A stretch of 64,000 bases of DNA. Source: Globisporangium splendens (taxonomy: Eukaryota > Oomycota > Peronosporomycetes > Pythiales > Pythiaceae). The stretch's first letter is position 1, and every line of letters begins with the position of its first letter. Below the pieces are notes generated by a model. It made no database searches. It worked only from the letters and a program-made list of their open reading frames with translations, and was not told the DNA's origin. Both the position numbers and the translations under genes were made by a program. The stretch lies in assembly GCA_006386115.1 (NCBI GenBank), contig VFIW01000058.1, positions 1 through 64,000 of the forward strand, in the 5' to 3' direction. This document shows positions 8,966 to 19,200 of this stretch, piece by piece.

Positions 8966-9587
8966 TCCTTTTTGTCTGTCTTTTTGTGAGATGTGGTCCT
9001 GTGTCTTTGCTCTGCGTCCCGTCCCGTCTCGTCTCGTCGTGCTGCGGCGCTCGTTGTTGTGTTATGTTGTGTTGTGTCGGGGTGTGTCTGTCCTGTACTA
9101 TGGCGCGAGTGCGCACGCATGCGCGCACGACTTTTCGGCTTTCGGCTCGGTTCCGGCTCGGTTTCGTCGCCAGGTGGCTTTGCAGCCTCGCTCACTCGCT
9201 CGCTGTCCTTGCCTGTCGAGCGCGTTGTTGCGGCTGGGTCGGCTGCGGCGCTTCGTTTTGCGTTTGCGCGCGTGAAGAAGGTGCGCGCAGAGTCTCGCTT
9301 TGGCACTTGACGTTTGTCGCGTGGCGTTTGCTGTTGTGTTTGTGCGCTCGCTGTGCTGTCGGCCGCGCTGTGTCATCGCGGTTGGTCTCGTTTGTGTTTG
9401 GCGGTTGTGGCAGCCTTGCAGCGGTTGGTGGCAGCCGCGGGAGGCTGGCACGGGTATAGGAGGCTGTGTGTGTGTTGTTGTTGTGTTGCGTGGTAGTTTG
9501 TGTGTTATTGTGTTGTTGTGTTGTTGTGTTGTTGTGTTGTTGGTTGCAAGGTTGTGATGGGTGGGTTTGTGATGGGTCGGACTGTAC
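8966..9587. repeat. Array spacer, alpha-A type
   Basis: Starts with the Pol III T-runs. Its left part has the alpha form (CTTTGCTCTGCGTCCCGTCC) and its right end the A form (GTGGGTTTGTGATGGGTCGG). Near 9470-9540 it holds a GTT/TGTTG simple repeat. No gene; the stop-poor frames are not conserved as protein. Confidence 0.8.
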
Positions 9588-9692
9588 CCGAGCGTAGCTC
9601 AGTTGGTAGAGCGATTGACTGTAGTGTGTAGATACTGTGTATCAGTATACTCGGAAATCAATTGGTCACCAGTTCGATTCTGGTCGTTCGGA
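9588..9692 (+). tRNA. tRNA-Tyr(GUA), intron-containing
   Basis: Identical in sequence to the gene at 8861 (exons 9588-9624 and 9657-9692). Upstream flank is normal array spacer. Followed by T5. Confidence 0.97.
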
Positions 9693-10286
9693 TCCTTTTT
9701 GTCTGTCTTTTTGTGAGATGTGGTCCTGTGTCTTTACTCTGCTCTGCTCTGCGTTCCGTCCCGTCGTGCTGCGGCGCGCGTTGTTGCGTTGTGTTGTGTT
9801 GTGTTGTGTTGGGGTGTGTCTGTCCTGCACTATGGCGCGAGTGCACACGCATGCGCGCACGACTTTTCGGCTTTCGGCTCGTTTCCGGCTCGGTTTCGTC
9901 GCCAGGTGGCTTTGCAGCCTCGCTCACTCGCTCGCTGTCCTTGCCTGTTGAGCGCGTTGTTGCGGCTGGGTCGGCTGTGGCGCTTCGTTTTGTGTTTGCG
10001 CGTGAAGAAGGTGCACGCAGAGTCTCGCTTTGGCACTTGGCGTTTGTCGTGTGGCGTTTGCTGTTGTGTTTGTGCGCTCGCTGTGCTGTCGGCCGCACTG
10101 TGTCGTCGCGGTTGGTCTCGTTTGTGTTTGGCGGTTGTGGGAGCCTTGCAGCGGTTGGTGGCAGCCGTGGGAGGCTGGCACGGGTGTAAGAGGCTGTGTG
10201 TGTGTTGTTGTGTTGTGTGCGTGTGTGTTGTTGTGTTGTTGGTTGCAAGGTTGTGATGGGTAGGTTTGTGATCGGTCGGACTGTAC
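9693..10286. repeat. Array spacer, beta-B type
   Basis: Left part has the beta form (CTTTACTCTGCTCTGCTCTG) and right end the B form (GTAGGTTTGTGATCGGTCGG). No gene seen. Confidence 0.8.
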
Positions 10287-10391
10287 CCGAGCGTAGCTCA
10301 GTTGGTAGAGCGATTGACTGTAGTGTGTAGATACTGTGTATCAGTATACTCGGAAATCAATTGGTCACCAGTTCGATTCTGGTCGTTCGGA
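10287..10391 (+). tRNA. tRNA-Tyr(GUA), intron-containing
   Basis: Identical to the gene at 8861; exons 10287-10323 and 10356-10391. T5 terminator follows. Confidence 0.97.
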
Positions 10392-11005
10392 TCCTTTTTG
10401 TCTGTCTTTTTGTGAGATGTGGTCCTGTGTCTTTGCTCTGCGTCCCGTCCCGTCTCGTCTCGTCGTGCTGCGGCGCTCGTTGTTGTGTTATGTTGTGTTG
10501 TGTCGGGGTGTGTCTGTCCTGTACTATGGCGCGAGTGCGCACGCATGCGCGCACGACTTTTCGGCTTTCGGCTCGGTTCCGGCTCGGTTTCGTCGCCAGG
10601 TGGCTTTGCAGCCTCGCTCACTCGCTCGCTGTCCTTGCCTGTCGAGCGCGTTGTTGCGGCTGGGTCGGCTGCGGCGCTTCGTTTTGCGTTTGCGCGCGTG
10701 AAGAAGGTGCGCGCAGAGTCTCGCTTTGGCACTTGACGTTTGTCGCGTGGCGTTTGCTGTTGTGTTTGTGCGCTCGCTGTGCTGTCGGCCGCGCTGTGTC
10801 ATCGCGGTTGGTCTCGTTTGTGTTTGGCGGTTGTGGCAGCCTTGCAGCGGTTGGTGGCAGCCGCGGGAGGCTGGCACGGGTATAGGAGGCTGTGTGTGTG
10901 TTGTTGCTGTGTTGCGTGGTAGTTTGTGTGTTATTGTGTTGTTGTGCTGTTGTGTTGTTGGTTGCAAGGTTGTGATGGGTGGGTTTGTGATGGGTCGGAC
11001 TGTAC
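10392..11005. repeat. Array spacer, alpha-A type
   Basis: Nearly the same as the spacer at 8966-9587, with the end repeat slightly shorter. No gene seen. Confidence 0.8.
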
Positions 11006-11110
11006 CCGAGCGTAGCTCAGTTGGTAGAGCGATTGACTGTAGTGTGTAGATACTGTGTATCAGTATACTCGGAAATCAATTGGTCACCAGTTCGATTCTG
11101 GTCGTTCGGA
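11006..11110 (+). tRNA. tRNA-Tyr(GUA), intron-containing
   Basis: Identical to the gene at 8861; exons 11006-11042 and 11075-11110. T5 terminator follows. Confidence 0.97.
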
Positions 11111-11737
11111 TCCTTTTTGTCTGTCTTTTTGTGAGATGTGGTCCTGTGTCTTTACTCTGCTCTGCTCTGCGTTCCGTCCCGTCGTGCTGCGGCGCGCGTT
11201 GTTGCGTTGTGTTGTGTTGTGTTGTGTTGGGGTGTGTCTGTCCTGCACTATGGCGCGAGTGCACACGCATGCGCGCACGACTTTTCGGCTTTCGGCTCGT
11301 TTCCGGCTCGGTTTCGTCGCCAGGTGGCTTTGCAGCCTCGCTCACTCGCTCGCTGTCCTTGCCTGTCGAGCGCGTTGTTGCGGCTGGGTCGGCTGCGGCG
11401 CTTCGTTTTGCGTTTGCGCGCGTGAAGAAGGTGCGCGCAGAGTCTCGCTTTGGCACTTGACGTTTGTCGCGTGGCGTTTGCTGTTGTGTTTGTGCGCTCG
11501 CTGTGCTGTCGGCCGCGCTGTGTCATCGCGGTTGGTCTCGTTTGTGTTTGGCGGTTGTGGCAGCCTTGCAGCGGTTGGTGGCAGCCGCGGGAGGCTGGCA
11601 CGGGTATAGGAGGCTGTGTGTGTGTTGTTGTTGTGTTGCGTGGTAGTTTGTGTGTTATTGTGTTGTTGTGTTGTTGTGTTGTTGTGTTGTTGGTTGCAAG
11701 GTTGTGATGGGTGGGTTTGTGATGGGTCGGACTGTAC
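11111..11737. repeat. Array spacer, beta-A recombinant type
   Basis: Combines the beta left part with the A right part, so it looks like a crossover or conversion product of the two spacer types. No gene seen. Confidence 0.8.
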
Positions 11738-11842
11738 CCGAGCGTAGCTCAGTTGGTAGAGCGATTGACTGTAGTGTGTAGATACTGTGTATCAGTATAC
11801 TCGGAAATCAATTGGTCACCAGTTCGATTCTGGTCGTTCGGA
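11738..11842 (+). tRNA. tRNA-Tyr(GUA), intron-containing
   Basis: Identical to the gene at 8861; exons 11738-11774 and 11807-11842. T5 terminator follows. Confidence 0.97.
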
Positions 11843-12447
11843 TCCTTTTTGTCTGTCTTTTTGTGAGATGTGGTCCTGTGTCTTTACTCTGCTCTGCTCT
11901 GCGTTCCGTCCCGTCGTGCTGCGGCGCGCGTTGTTGCGTTGCGTTGTGTTGTGTTGTGTTGTGTTGGGGTGTGTCTGTCCTGCACTATGGCGCGAGTGCA
12001 CACGCATGCGCGCACGACTTTTCGGCTTTCGGCTCGTTTCCGGCTCGGTTTCGTCGCCAGGTGGCTTTGCAGCCTCGCTCACTCGCTCGCTATCCTTGCC
12101 TGTTGAGCGCGTTGTTGCGGCTGGGTCGGCTGTGACGCTTCGTTTTGTGTTTGCGCGTGAAGAAGGTGCACGCAGAGTCTCTCTTTGGCGCTTGGCGTTT
12201 GTCGTGTGGCGTTTGCTGTTGTGTTTGTGCGCTCGCTGTGCTGTCGGCCGCACTGTGTCGTCGCGGTTGGTCTCGTTTGTGTTTGGCGGTTGTGGGAGCC
12301 TTGCAGCGGTTGGTGGCAGCCGTGGGAGGCTGGCACGGGTGTAAGAGGCTGTGTGTGTTGTTGTGTTGTTGTGTTGTGTGCGTGTGTGTTGTTGTGTTGT
12401 TGGTTGCAAGGTTGTGATGGGTAGGTTTGTGATCGGTCGGACTGTAC
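11843..12447. repeat. Array spacer, beta-B type
   Basis: Beta left part with one extra GTGTT unit, B right part. No gene seen. Confidence 0.8.
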
Positions 12448-12552
12448 CCGAGCGTAGCTCAGTTGGTAGAGCGATTGACTGTAGTGTGTAGATACTGTGT
12501 ATCAGTATACTCGGAAATCAATTGGTCACCAGTTCGATTCTGGTCGTTCGGA
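12448..12552 (+). tRNA. tRNA-Tyr(GUA), intron-containing
   Basis: Identical to the gene at 8861; exons 12448-12484 and 12517-12552. T5 terminator follows. Confidence 0.97.
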
Positions 12553-13145
12553 TCCTTTTTGTCTGTCTTTTTGTGAGATGTGGTCCTGTGTCTTTACTCT
12601 GCTCTGCTCTGCGTTCCGTCCCGTCGTGCTGCGGCGCGCGTTGTTGCGTTGTGTTGTGTTGTGTTGTGTTGGGGTGTGTCTGTCCTGCACTGTGGCGCGA
12701 GTGCACACGCATGCGCGCACGACTTTTCGGCTTTCGGCTCGTTTCCGGCTCGGTTTCGTCGCCAGGTGGCTTTGCAGCCCGCTCACTCGCTCGCTGTCCT
12801 GGCTGTTGAGCGCGTTGTTCGGGCGGGGTCAGGCTGTGGCGCTCGTTTGTGTTGCGCACGTGAAGAAGGTCCGCCACGCAGAGTCTCGCTTTGGCGCTTG
12901 GCGTTTGTAGTGTGGCGTTTGCTGTTGTGTTTGTGCGCTCGCTGTGCTGTCGGCCGCACTGTGTCGTCGCGGTTTGTCTCGTTTGTGTTTGGCGGTTGTG
13001 GGAGCCTTGCAGCGGTTGGTGGCAGCCGTGGGAGGCTGGCACGGGTGTTAGAGTCTGTGTGTGTTGTTGTGTTGTGTGCGTGTGTGTTGTTGTGGTGTTG
13101 GTTGCAAGGTTGTGATGGGTAGGTTTGTGATCGGTCGGACTGTAC
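12553..13145. repeat. Array spacer, beta-B type with local divergence
   Basis: Beta-B spacer, but with a patch of substitutions and small indels around 12775-12880. No gene seen. Confidence 0.78.
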
Positions 13146-13163
13146 CCGAGCGTAGCTCAGTTG
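13146..13163 (+). repeat. Target-site duplication, left copy (LINE copy 4)
   Basis: The same 18 bp as tRNA-Tyr nt 1-18, followed directly by AAAGGTGTCC of the element 3' end. The matching right copy starts the tRNA at 13957. Confidence 0.9.
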
Positions 13164-13956
13164 AAAGGTGTCCGTATATTGTTGTTAATAAATAGTACGG
13201 CAAACTGACTTCTAATTGCTCGCTACGCCCTTGCGTATTCTGTGATGCTAGCACTAATGCTTCTCTTTAATTCTGTGTGGGTGTGAGATGTTGGTTGTTG
13301 CTTTGCGATCGTTGGTGTTGGCTTGGTGGAGGTTGCATTTGTGTCATTTCCTTGAAGTGTGAGTGTCGGTGATGCGACACTTGAGGCTGGATTGTTGTCT
13401 TGTGGGTTGATTCTTGATTCTTGTCTTGTGGGTTGATTCTTGGCATGTGGGTTAATTCTTGGCTTGTGGGTTAATTCTTGTCTTGTGGGTTGATTCTTGG
13501 CATGTGGGTTGGTTCTTGGCTTGTGGGTTGATTCTTGGCTTGTGGGTTGATTCTTGGTTTGTAGGTTGATTCTTGCGTTCTGGGTTGATTCTTGCGTTCT
13601 GGGTTAATTCTTGCATTCTGGGTTGATTCTTCGAGTCCGTGCTGGCGATCGGAGCACGCCCCGCTCGTACCACCACGACCTCTCTCGGTCGTCTTGCAGT
13701 TGCTCACGCGCAATGCGGGTCGCTTCGCTCAGCAAAGAGCACCGGCTCTACCGACGGAGCCGATCGACGGACACTGGCGAGGCGAACTGGAAGACGATGT
13801 GGATGCTGACTCCAAACGCATGTCTTTTTGCGTTTCTTCTTGGTTCTCCGGACACCCATGCTGTAGACAGGGTGTGTGGGAGAGGGAAGGCGGAGTGGGG
13901 ATGGTCTGGTTACTTCTGAAGAGTCGACTTGTGGGGTAGCCGGCAAATTGAGAAGT
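13164..13956 (-). mobile_element. Short non-autonomous LINE derivative (copy 4)
   Basis: 793 bp at the same target base and in the same orientation as the full copies. Its outer 5' end (GGGTAGCCGGCAAATTGAGAAG at 13935-13956, preceded by a block like the copy 1 leader) matches the LINE 5' end. Its 3' end (13164 to about 13226) is a diverged relative of the LINE 3' tail, including a CCGTA/TACGG hairpin where copies 1 and 3 have GTCTA/TAGAC. It contains no ORF1 or ORF2, only a tandem repeat and a piece of about 0.3 kb of unknown origin. It was probably mobilised by proteins of full-length elements (inference). Confidence 0.8.
13375..13640. repeat. Short tandem repeat inside LINE copy 4
   Basis: About 14 imperfect copies of an 18-19 bp unit of the form TTGTGGGTTGATTCTTGGC, grading into TTCTGGGTTGATTCTTGCG on the right. 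Frames through it give Asn/Pro/Gln-rich peptides that are repeat artefacts. Confidence 0.85.
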
Positions 13957-14062
13957 CCGAGCGTAGCTCAGTTGGTAGAGCGATTGACTGTAGTGTGTAG
14001 ATACTGTGTATCAGTATACCTCGGAAATTCATTGGTCACCAGTTCGATCTAGGTCGTTCGGA
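13957..14062 (+). pseudogene. Damaged tRNA-Tyr gene
   Basis: Exon 1 is intact, but the intron has one extra C, the 3' anticodon-stem strand reads TTCAT in place of TCAAT, and the T arm (ACCAG-TTCGATC-TAGGT) has a mismatch. This is the gene restored next to copy 4. Its decay, and changes in the spacer just after it, suggest copy 4 is the oldest of the four insertions. Confidence 0.8.
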
Positions 14063-14686
14063 TCCTTTTTGTCTGTCTTTGTTGGAGATGTGGTTCCTTG
14101 TCTTTACGCTGCTCTGCTCTGCTTCCGTCCCGTCGTGCTGCGTCGCGCGTTGTTGCGTGTGTTGTGTTGTGTTGTGTGGGGTGTGTCTGTCCTGTACTAT
14201 GGCGCGAGTGCGCACGCATGCGCGCACGACTTTTCGGCTTTCGGCTCGGTTCCGGCTCGGTTTCGTCGCCAGGTGGCTTTGCAGCCTCGCTCACTCGCTC
14301 GCTGTCCTTGCCTGTCGAGCGCGTTGTTGCAACTGGGTCGGCTGCGGCGCTTCGTTTTGCGTTTGCGCGCGTGAAGAAGGTGCGCGCAGAGTCTCGCTTT
14401 GGCACTTGACGTTTGTCGCGTGGCGTTTGCTGTTGTGTTTGTGCGCTCGCTGTGCTGTCGGCCGCGCTGTGTCATCGCGGTTGGTCTCGTTTGTGTTTGG
14501 CGGTTGTGGCAGCCTTGCAGCGGTTGGTGGCAGCCGCGGGAGGCTGGCACGGGTATAGGAGGCTGTGTGTGTGTTGTTGTTGTGTTGCGTGGTAGTTTGT
14601 GTGTTATTGTGTTGTTGTGTTGTTGTGTTGTTGTGTTGTTGGTTGCAAGGTTGTGATGGGTGGGTTTGTGATGGGTCGGACTGTAC
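14063..14686. repeat. Array spacer, A type with diverged left part
   Basis: First about 100 bp diverged (small indels, altered T-run), then close to the A-type spacers. No gene seen. Confidence 0.78.
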
Positions 14687-14791
14687 CCGAGCGTAGCTCA
14701 GTTGGTAGAGCGATTGACTGTAGTGTGTAGATACTGTGTATCAGTATACTCGGAAATCAATTGGTCACCAGTTCGATTCTGGTCGTTCGGA
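14687..14791 (+). tRNA. tRNA-Tyr(GUA), intron-containing
   Basis: Identical to the gene at 8861; exons 14687-14723 and 14756-14791. T5 terminator follows. Confidence 0.97.
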
Positions 14792-15381
14792 TCCTTTTTG
14801 TCTGTCTTTTTGTGAGATGTGGTCCTGTGTCTTTGCTCTGCGTCCCGTCCCGTCTCGTCTCGTCGTGCTGCGGCGCTCGTTGTTGTGTTATGTTGTGTTG
14901 TGTCGGGGTGTGTCTGTCCTGTACTATGGCGCGAGTGCGCACGCATGCGCGCACGACTTTTCGGCTTTCGGCTCGGTTCCGGCTCGGTTTCGTCGCCAGG
15001 TGGCTTTGCAGCCTCGCTCACTCGCTCGCTGTCCTTGCCTGTTGAGCGCGTTGTTGCGGCTGGGTCGGCTGTGGCGCTTCGTTTTGTGTTTGCGCGTGAA
15101 GAAGGTGCACGCAGAGTCTCGCTTTGGCGCTTGGCGTTTGTCGTGTGGCGTTTGCTGTTGTGTTTGTGCGCTCGCTGTGCTGTCGGCCGCGCTGTGTCAT
15201 CGCGGTTGGTCTCGTTTGTGTTTGGCGGTTGTGGCAGCCTTGCAGCGGTTGGTGGCAGCCGCGGGAGGCTGGCACGGGTATAGGAGGCTGTGTGTGTTGT
15301 TGTGTTGTGTGCGTGTGTGTTGTTGTGGTGTTGGTTGCACAAATTTTGTGATGGGTAGGTTTGTGATCGGTCGGACTGTAC
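14792..15381. repeat. Array spacer, alpha-B recombinant type
   Basis: Alpha left part joined to a B-type right end, the reciprocal of the beta-A spacer at 11111. A small change (GCACAAATTTTG) lies near 15337. No gene seen. Confidence 0.8.
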
Positions 15382-15399
15382 CCGAGCGTAGCTCAGTTG
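15382..15399 (+). repeat. Target-site duplication, left copy (LINE copy 2)
   Basis: 18 bp equal to tRNA-Tyr nt 1-18, followed by the LINE 3' tail. The right copy starts the tRNA at 23103. Confidence 0.93.
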
Positions 15400-15715
15400 A
15401 AAGTTGTCTATATTACAAGAATTTAACGGAGTGACTACTCAATCTACCTAGCAATGACTAAACTGAATAAATACTAATGTACATGCTTATGTTGCTTGTA
15501 TGTTGCTTTAGTGGCGTCAGATGGTGCGGACTTGTTGCTGGAAATTTTTCGTTAAATGTTGCTTGAATGTTGCTTGAAGTTATGTTGCTCGTATGTTGTT
15601 GTTAGAATGTTGCGCGAAGGAGCTGGGATGGTTGGCTGAGGTCGGTCTTTTTTGTTTTTGGCGAAAATGTGTTGTTGTCTATGCTTTATATGAGCAATTT
15701 GATGCGAATATCGGA

Positions 15716-15788
15716 TCTGCCTGTAGCTCGGTTGGTAGAGCATCGGCTTTGTGGTCGAGAGGTCCTGGGTTCGATCCCCAGTGGCAGA
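15716..15788 (+). pseudogene. tRNA-like sequence (Thr/His-like, degenerate)
   Basis: Good D arm (GCTC/GAGC), perfect T arm CTGGG-TTCGATC-CCCAG and an acceptor of TCTGCC/GGCAGA. There is one extra base between acceptor and D arm, and the anticodon stem does not pair when the loop has seven bases. By normal spacing the anticodon position reads TGT (Thr); a shifted reading gives GTG (His). Best seen as a tRNA-derived repeat or pseudogene. Confidence 0.55.
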
Positions 15789-15835
15789 TTTTGGCGTCGA
15801 CTCGGCGTCCTTCACATTTCACTTTCTTCTCAGAC

Positions 15836-15950
15836 TTGATTCTTCTGGCCCTGATCCTGATTCTTCTGAACCTGATCCTGATTCTTCTGAACCTGATCCT
15901 GATTCTTCTGAACCTGATTCTTCTGACTTGAACCTGATTCCGCAGATCTG
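15836..15950. repeat. 21-bp tandem repeat
   Basis: About five imperfect copies of CTGATCCTGATTCTTCTGAAC within the copy 2 3' region. No gene. Confidence 0.85.
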
Positions 15951-16299
15951 ATTTGACTTGACCTTCACTCACACTTGAAAGGATGGTGAGGATTTGCAAC
16001 CTTGTGGCTCAGAGCGGCCGGCGTTGAGCGAGCACCCACAATTTCGTCATTCTTCAAAAGGGGCAACGGGGGGCACAGCCCACAACGACAGCACAACAAC
16101 TGCAGAGAGCGTGAACTGCGCGAACGTCGCTTCGACTGGGGCTGTAATGTCACTGTATGAGCCTGCTTGCAGGTGTCTAGGGACATATGAGACCAGTTGG
16201 GGTGGCGTCGGCGCACGGATCAGTGTATGTGGGAGTTGTGTCTGGCAAGGGGGTTCGCCCAACAGTGTCGCTTGGAGAAGAATCAATGCAGCGCACACG

Positions 16300-19200
16300 C
16301 TACAAGTGGCGCACGTGGAGAAGACTCGAAAGACAGGTAAGAAAGTCACCAAACACCACACTCGTCTTCATCGCTTGTAACACCTTGTGTAACGCTTCTC
16401 TGTCTTCTTCCTCGTACAGACGCCGCTGGAAGAACCGCACATGCGCGCAGAACGTCGTGAAGATCACCGAGAGCGCAGGGGCCGCAGGCGTGGGCTGTCT
16501 TCCGTCGAACAAGCACCGATTGCGGTCCGACCAGATGAAGTGAAGCGTCATCGCGCGCAGAACGTGCCAGGCATCGCTGACGACATCCTCGCAAGCTTCC
16601 CACTTGTCGCGTACGCGCATTTTCGTTGCCAGGGCGATGTTGTGCCACGTCGGTCGCGCTCGAAAGAACGGCGACACCAGTGAGCACACATGTCCCCACA
16701 ATTGCCGAGCGAGCGAGCATTCGAAGAACAAGTGCTGCTCGGTCTCGATTGTGTTGCACTCCTCGCGAACGCAGACCCGAATGCGCGGGTTGGACGCCTC
16801 CAAGAACCAAAATCGCGAGCGCACCGGCAGAAGACGGAAGGCCAGACGGAACTGCAAGTCTTCAAACACGGGGAGCAAGATCTTGCGCAGGTGCTTGGAG
16901 TACTTGACGAACGCCTTGATCTGCTGCTCGTCTACGCGTTGCGAGTGAAGAGTCATCGGGTGCGGCTTTGTCGGCGGTGCTGGTGTCCACACCACGCGAA
17001 GAAGCGCCGACCGCGGAATCGCAGGGATCAAGCACACTTTCACACCGCTCTTGCAGCCCAGATGCGGCACCGCTCGTCTCGCAGCACTCGTGGTCTGCAA
17101 CACAAGCTCTCGCGCACCCAGACGCTCGACGATCTGCGTTGCCTCGTTGAACAGCACTCGCAGCCACTTCACCTGTTGACCAGGTGTGGTCGACACGAGC
17201 GTGAAGTCGAGATGGCGCTGGATGAAGTCTTGCTGCGACGGCCAAGCACAACCCTCGCGCATGAAGTCGGCAAGCGACCGCACACCGAAGACTCTTGACA
17301 CATGCATCCTGAAACTCCGTTGAGGCTCCGGCACCATCCCGATGCACCGTCGATGTGCTGAGCTGGTGTGAACTCTCGGAGTCTGCTCAAAGTGAAGCTC
17401 TGTGTCCGAGTGGAACCAGATTGGCTGTCGAAGACCGTACCAAGCGCGCTCGTCCGGAGGAAGGTCGTGCCACGTGATCTCCCAGCGAATCATGTACCAC
17501 GATTTCCACGTCGTTCGCCACCAAGCTGAAGTGTGTCTCCACTGGATCATGTCGCCATGTCGGAGCGGAGAGATCACGAGAAAGTCGAGTGCGTTGCAGC
17601 CACCTGTGCGAGGAAGAACGAGCTTGAGCAGCTCCGTGCTCGCAGTCGTCCAGTTCCGCACATCATCTGCAGTCGCCGCTCGCATGAACTGCAGCACAAG
17701 CTGAAGACGTTGCCGCTTGAGGTGCGCGTCTAGGCTTGGGATCTGCAGACCACCGTCACTCCTCGGGAGGTACAGGAACTCGCGAGGGATGAGCTGGATG
17801 TGCGACGCGTCGCGGTCGTGCTTCCGACTCAGCACGAACCGGTTCAGCATCGACTGCCACCTCCTCACAACCGTGGTCGGGATCGACACGTGCTGGGTGT
17901 AATGCCACAGGCGGGAGAGAACCATCGTTTGAGCCACCAAGAGCCGACCACGGAGCGTTCGCGCGCGTCTGTACCACAGCTTGAAGCCGTCGTAGAAGCG
18001 CTGCTCGAGGAACTCCACGAGGTCTTCATCGACCGACGACTGGCCAAAAGGGATACCGAGATATTTCACCGTCTCCGCTCGACCTAGAACGTGCACTCCA
18101 GCGAGCGGCGGACAGGTCTGGTTCCGGTTGAGCGCCAGCAGCGTCGACTTGGCAAGGTTGAGCTTCGCGCCAGAGCCTTTGCAGTACTCCTTTACGATCC
18201 CAAGCTGTGCTTGCAGGTTTGGTATCGAGCTGCTCAGAAGAGTCGAGTCGTCCGCGAAGAAGATGCTCGTGGAGGTGTGATCTGCGTTGAGACACACTCC
18301 GTACTCTTCGTGGGACCGTAGCAGGTTGCCGAGCGGCTCGATGGTCAAGATGAAGAGCAGCGCTGACAACGGGTCGCCTTGCTTCACTCCTCTCGTCGGA
18401 TGCAGCGCAGGCTGGATGTTCTGGTTGATGACGAGGTGGGCTTGAGGCTCGGTGTATAGAAGCTTGATCCACTGCACAAACTCCGAGCCGATCCCCATTC
18501 GCTCGAGTACTCGGAACATGTAGTCCCAGTTCACTCGGTCGAACGCCTTCTCAAAGCCCAAGAACAGCGCGTACGCTTCTTCGTCTCGACTCGTCACCAA
18601 GTCTTGCAGATCTGCGAGGAACCGCACATGGTGATGGATTGAGCGACCTTTGACGAATCCCTTTTGGTCGGGATGGATCAAGTCGAGGATGACTTGCTGG
18701 AGCCGGTACGTCAGCGCTTTGGACAGCACCTTCACATCGACCTGCACGAGTGCGATGGGTCGGTAGTTGCCTGGCTCTGCTCGCGAACCTTTCTTGTGTA
18801 GCAGCACGACTGCAGACTTGCGCTGAGATGACAAAAGCACTCCTCGTTGGAGTCGATCATTGAACACGATACTCAGACACTCACCGAACACATCTGGAGC
18901 GACCTGGTAGAAACCAGCAGTCAATCCATCCATGCCGGGTGCTGAGGATGCCTTCATGTGTCTGATTGCGCTTGCGAGGTCAGAAGTGGTGACTGGTGCG
19001 TTCAAAATGGCACGATCAACCTCAGCAACGAAGCGAACAATCGAGTCAAGAAGCTTGCGCTGCATGGTTTCGTCGGGTGGAGGAGCTCTTCCTGCTGGAC
19101 TGTCAGGATCTCCCATCTCGGATCCCCAGTGCTCCAGGAAGCGAAGCGATATCTCTTGAGGATTCGATGAGACACTACCACTCGGTGTCACCACCTCCTC

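Larger units (their letters stand above)
15453..16299 (-). other. Copy-specific LINE 3' region (copy 2)
   Basis: About 0.85 kb unrelated to the matching region of copy 1. It holds a tRNA-like sequence and a 21-bp tandem repeat. A block at about 16138-16205 (GGGGCTGTAATGTCAC and following) is also found in copy 3 at about 24634-24698. A plus-strand frame through this area (15994-16380) has no recognisable domain. No convincing gene. Confidence 0.6.

Noticed and set aside
13452..13713. Asn/Pro/Gln-rich peptide frames in LINE copy 4
   Set aside because: They are translations of the short tandem repeat and have no domain.
8861..15381. Regular repeats with unique spacing, superficially like a CRISPR array
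   Set aside because: The repeated unit is a 105-bp intron-containing tRNA gene in a 0.7-kb tandem unit whose spacers are also homologous; the genome is eukaryotic.
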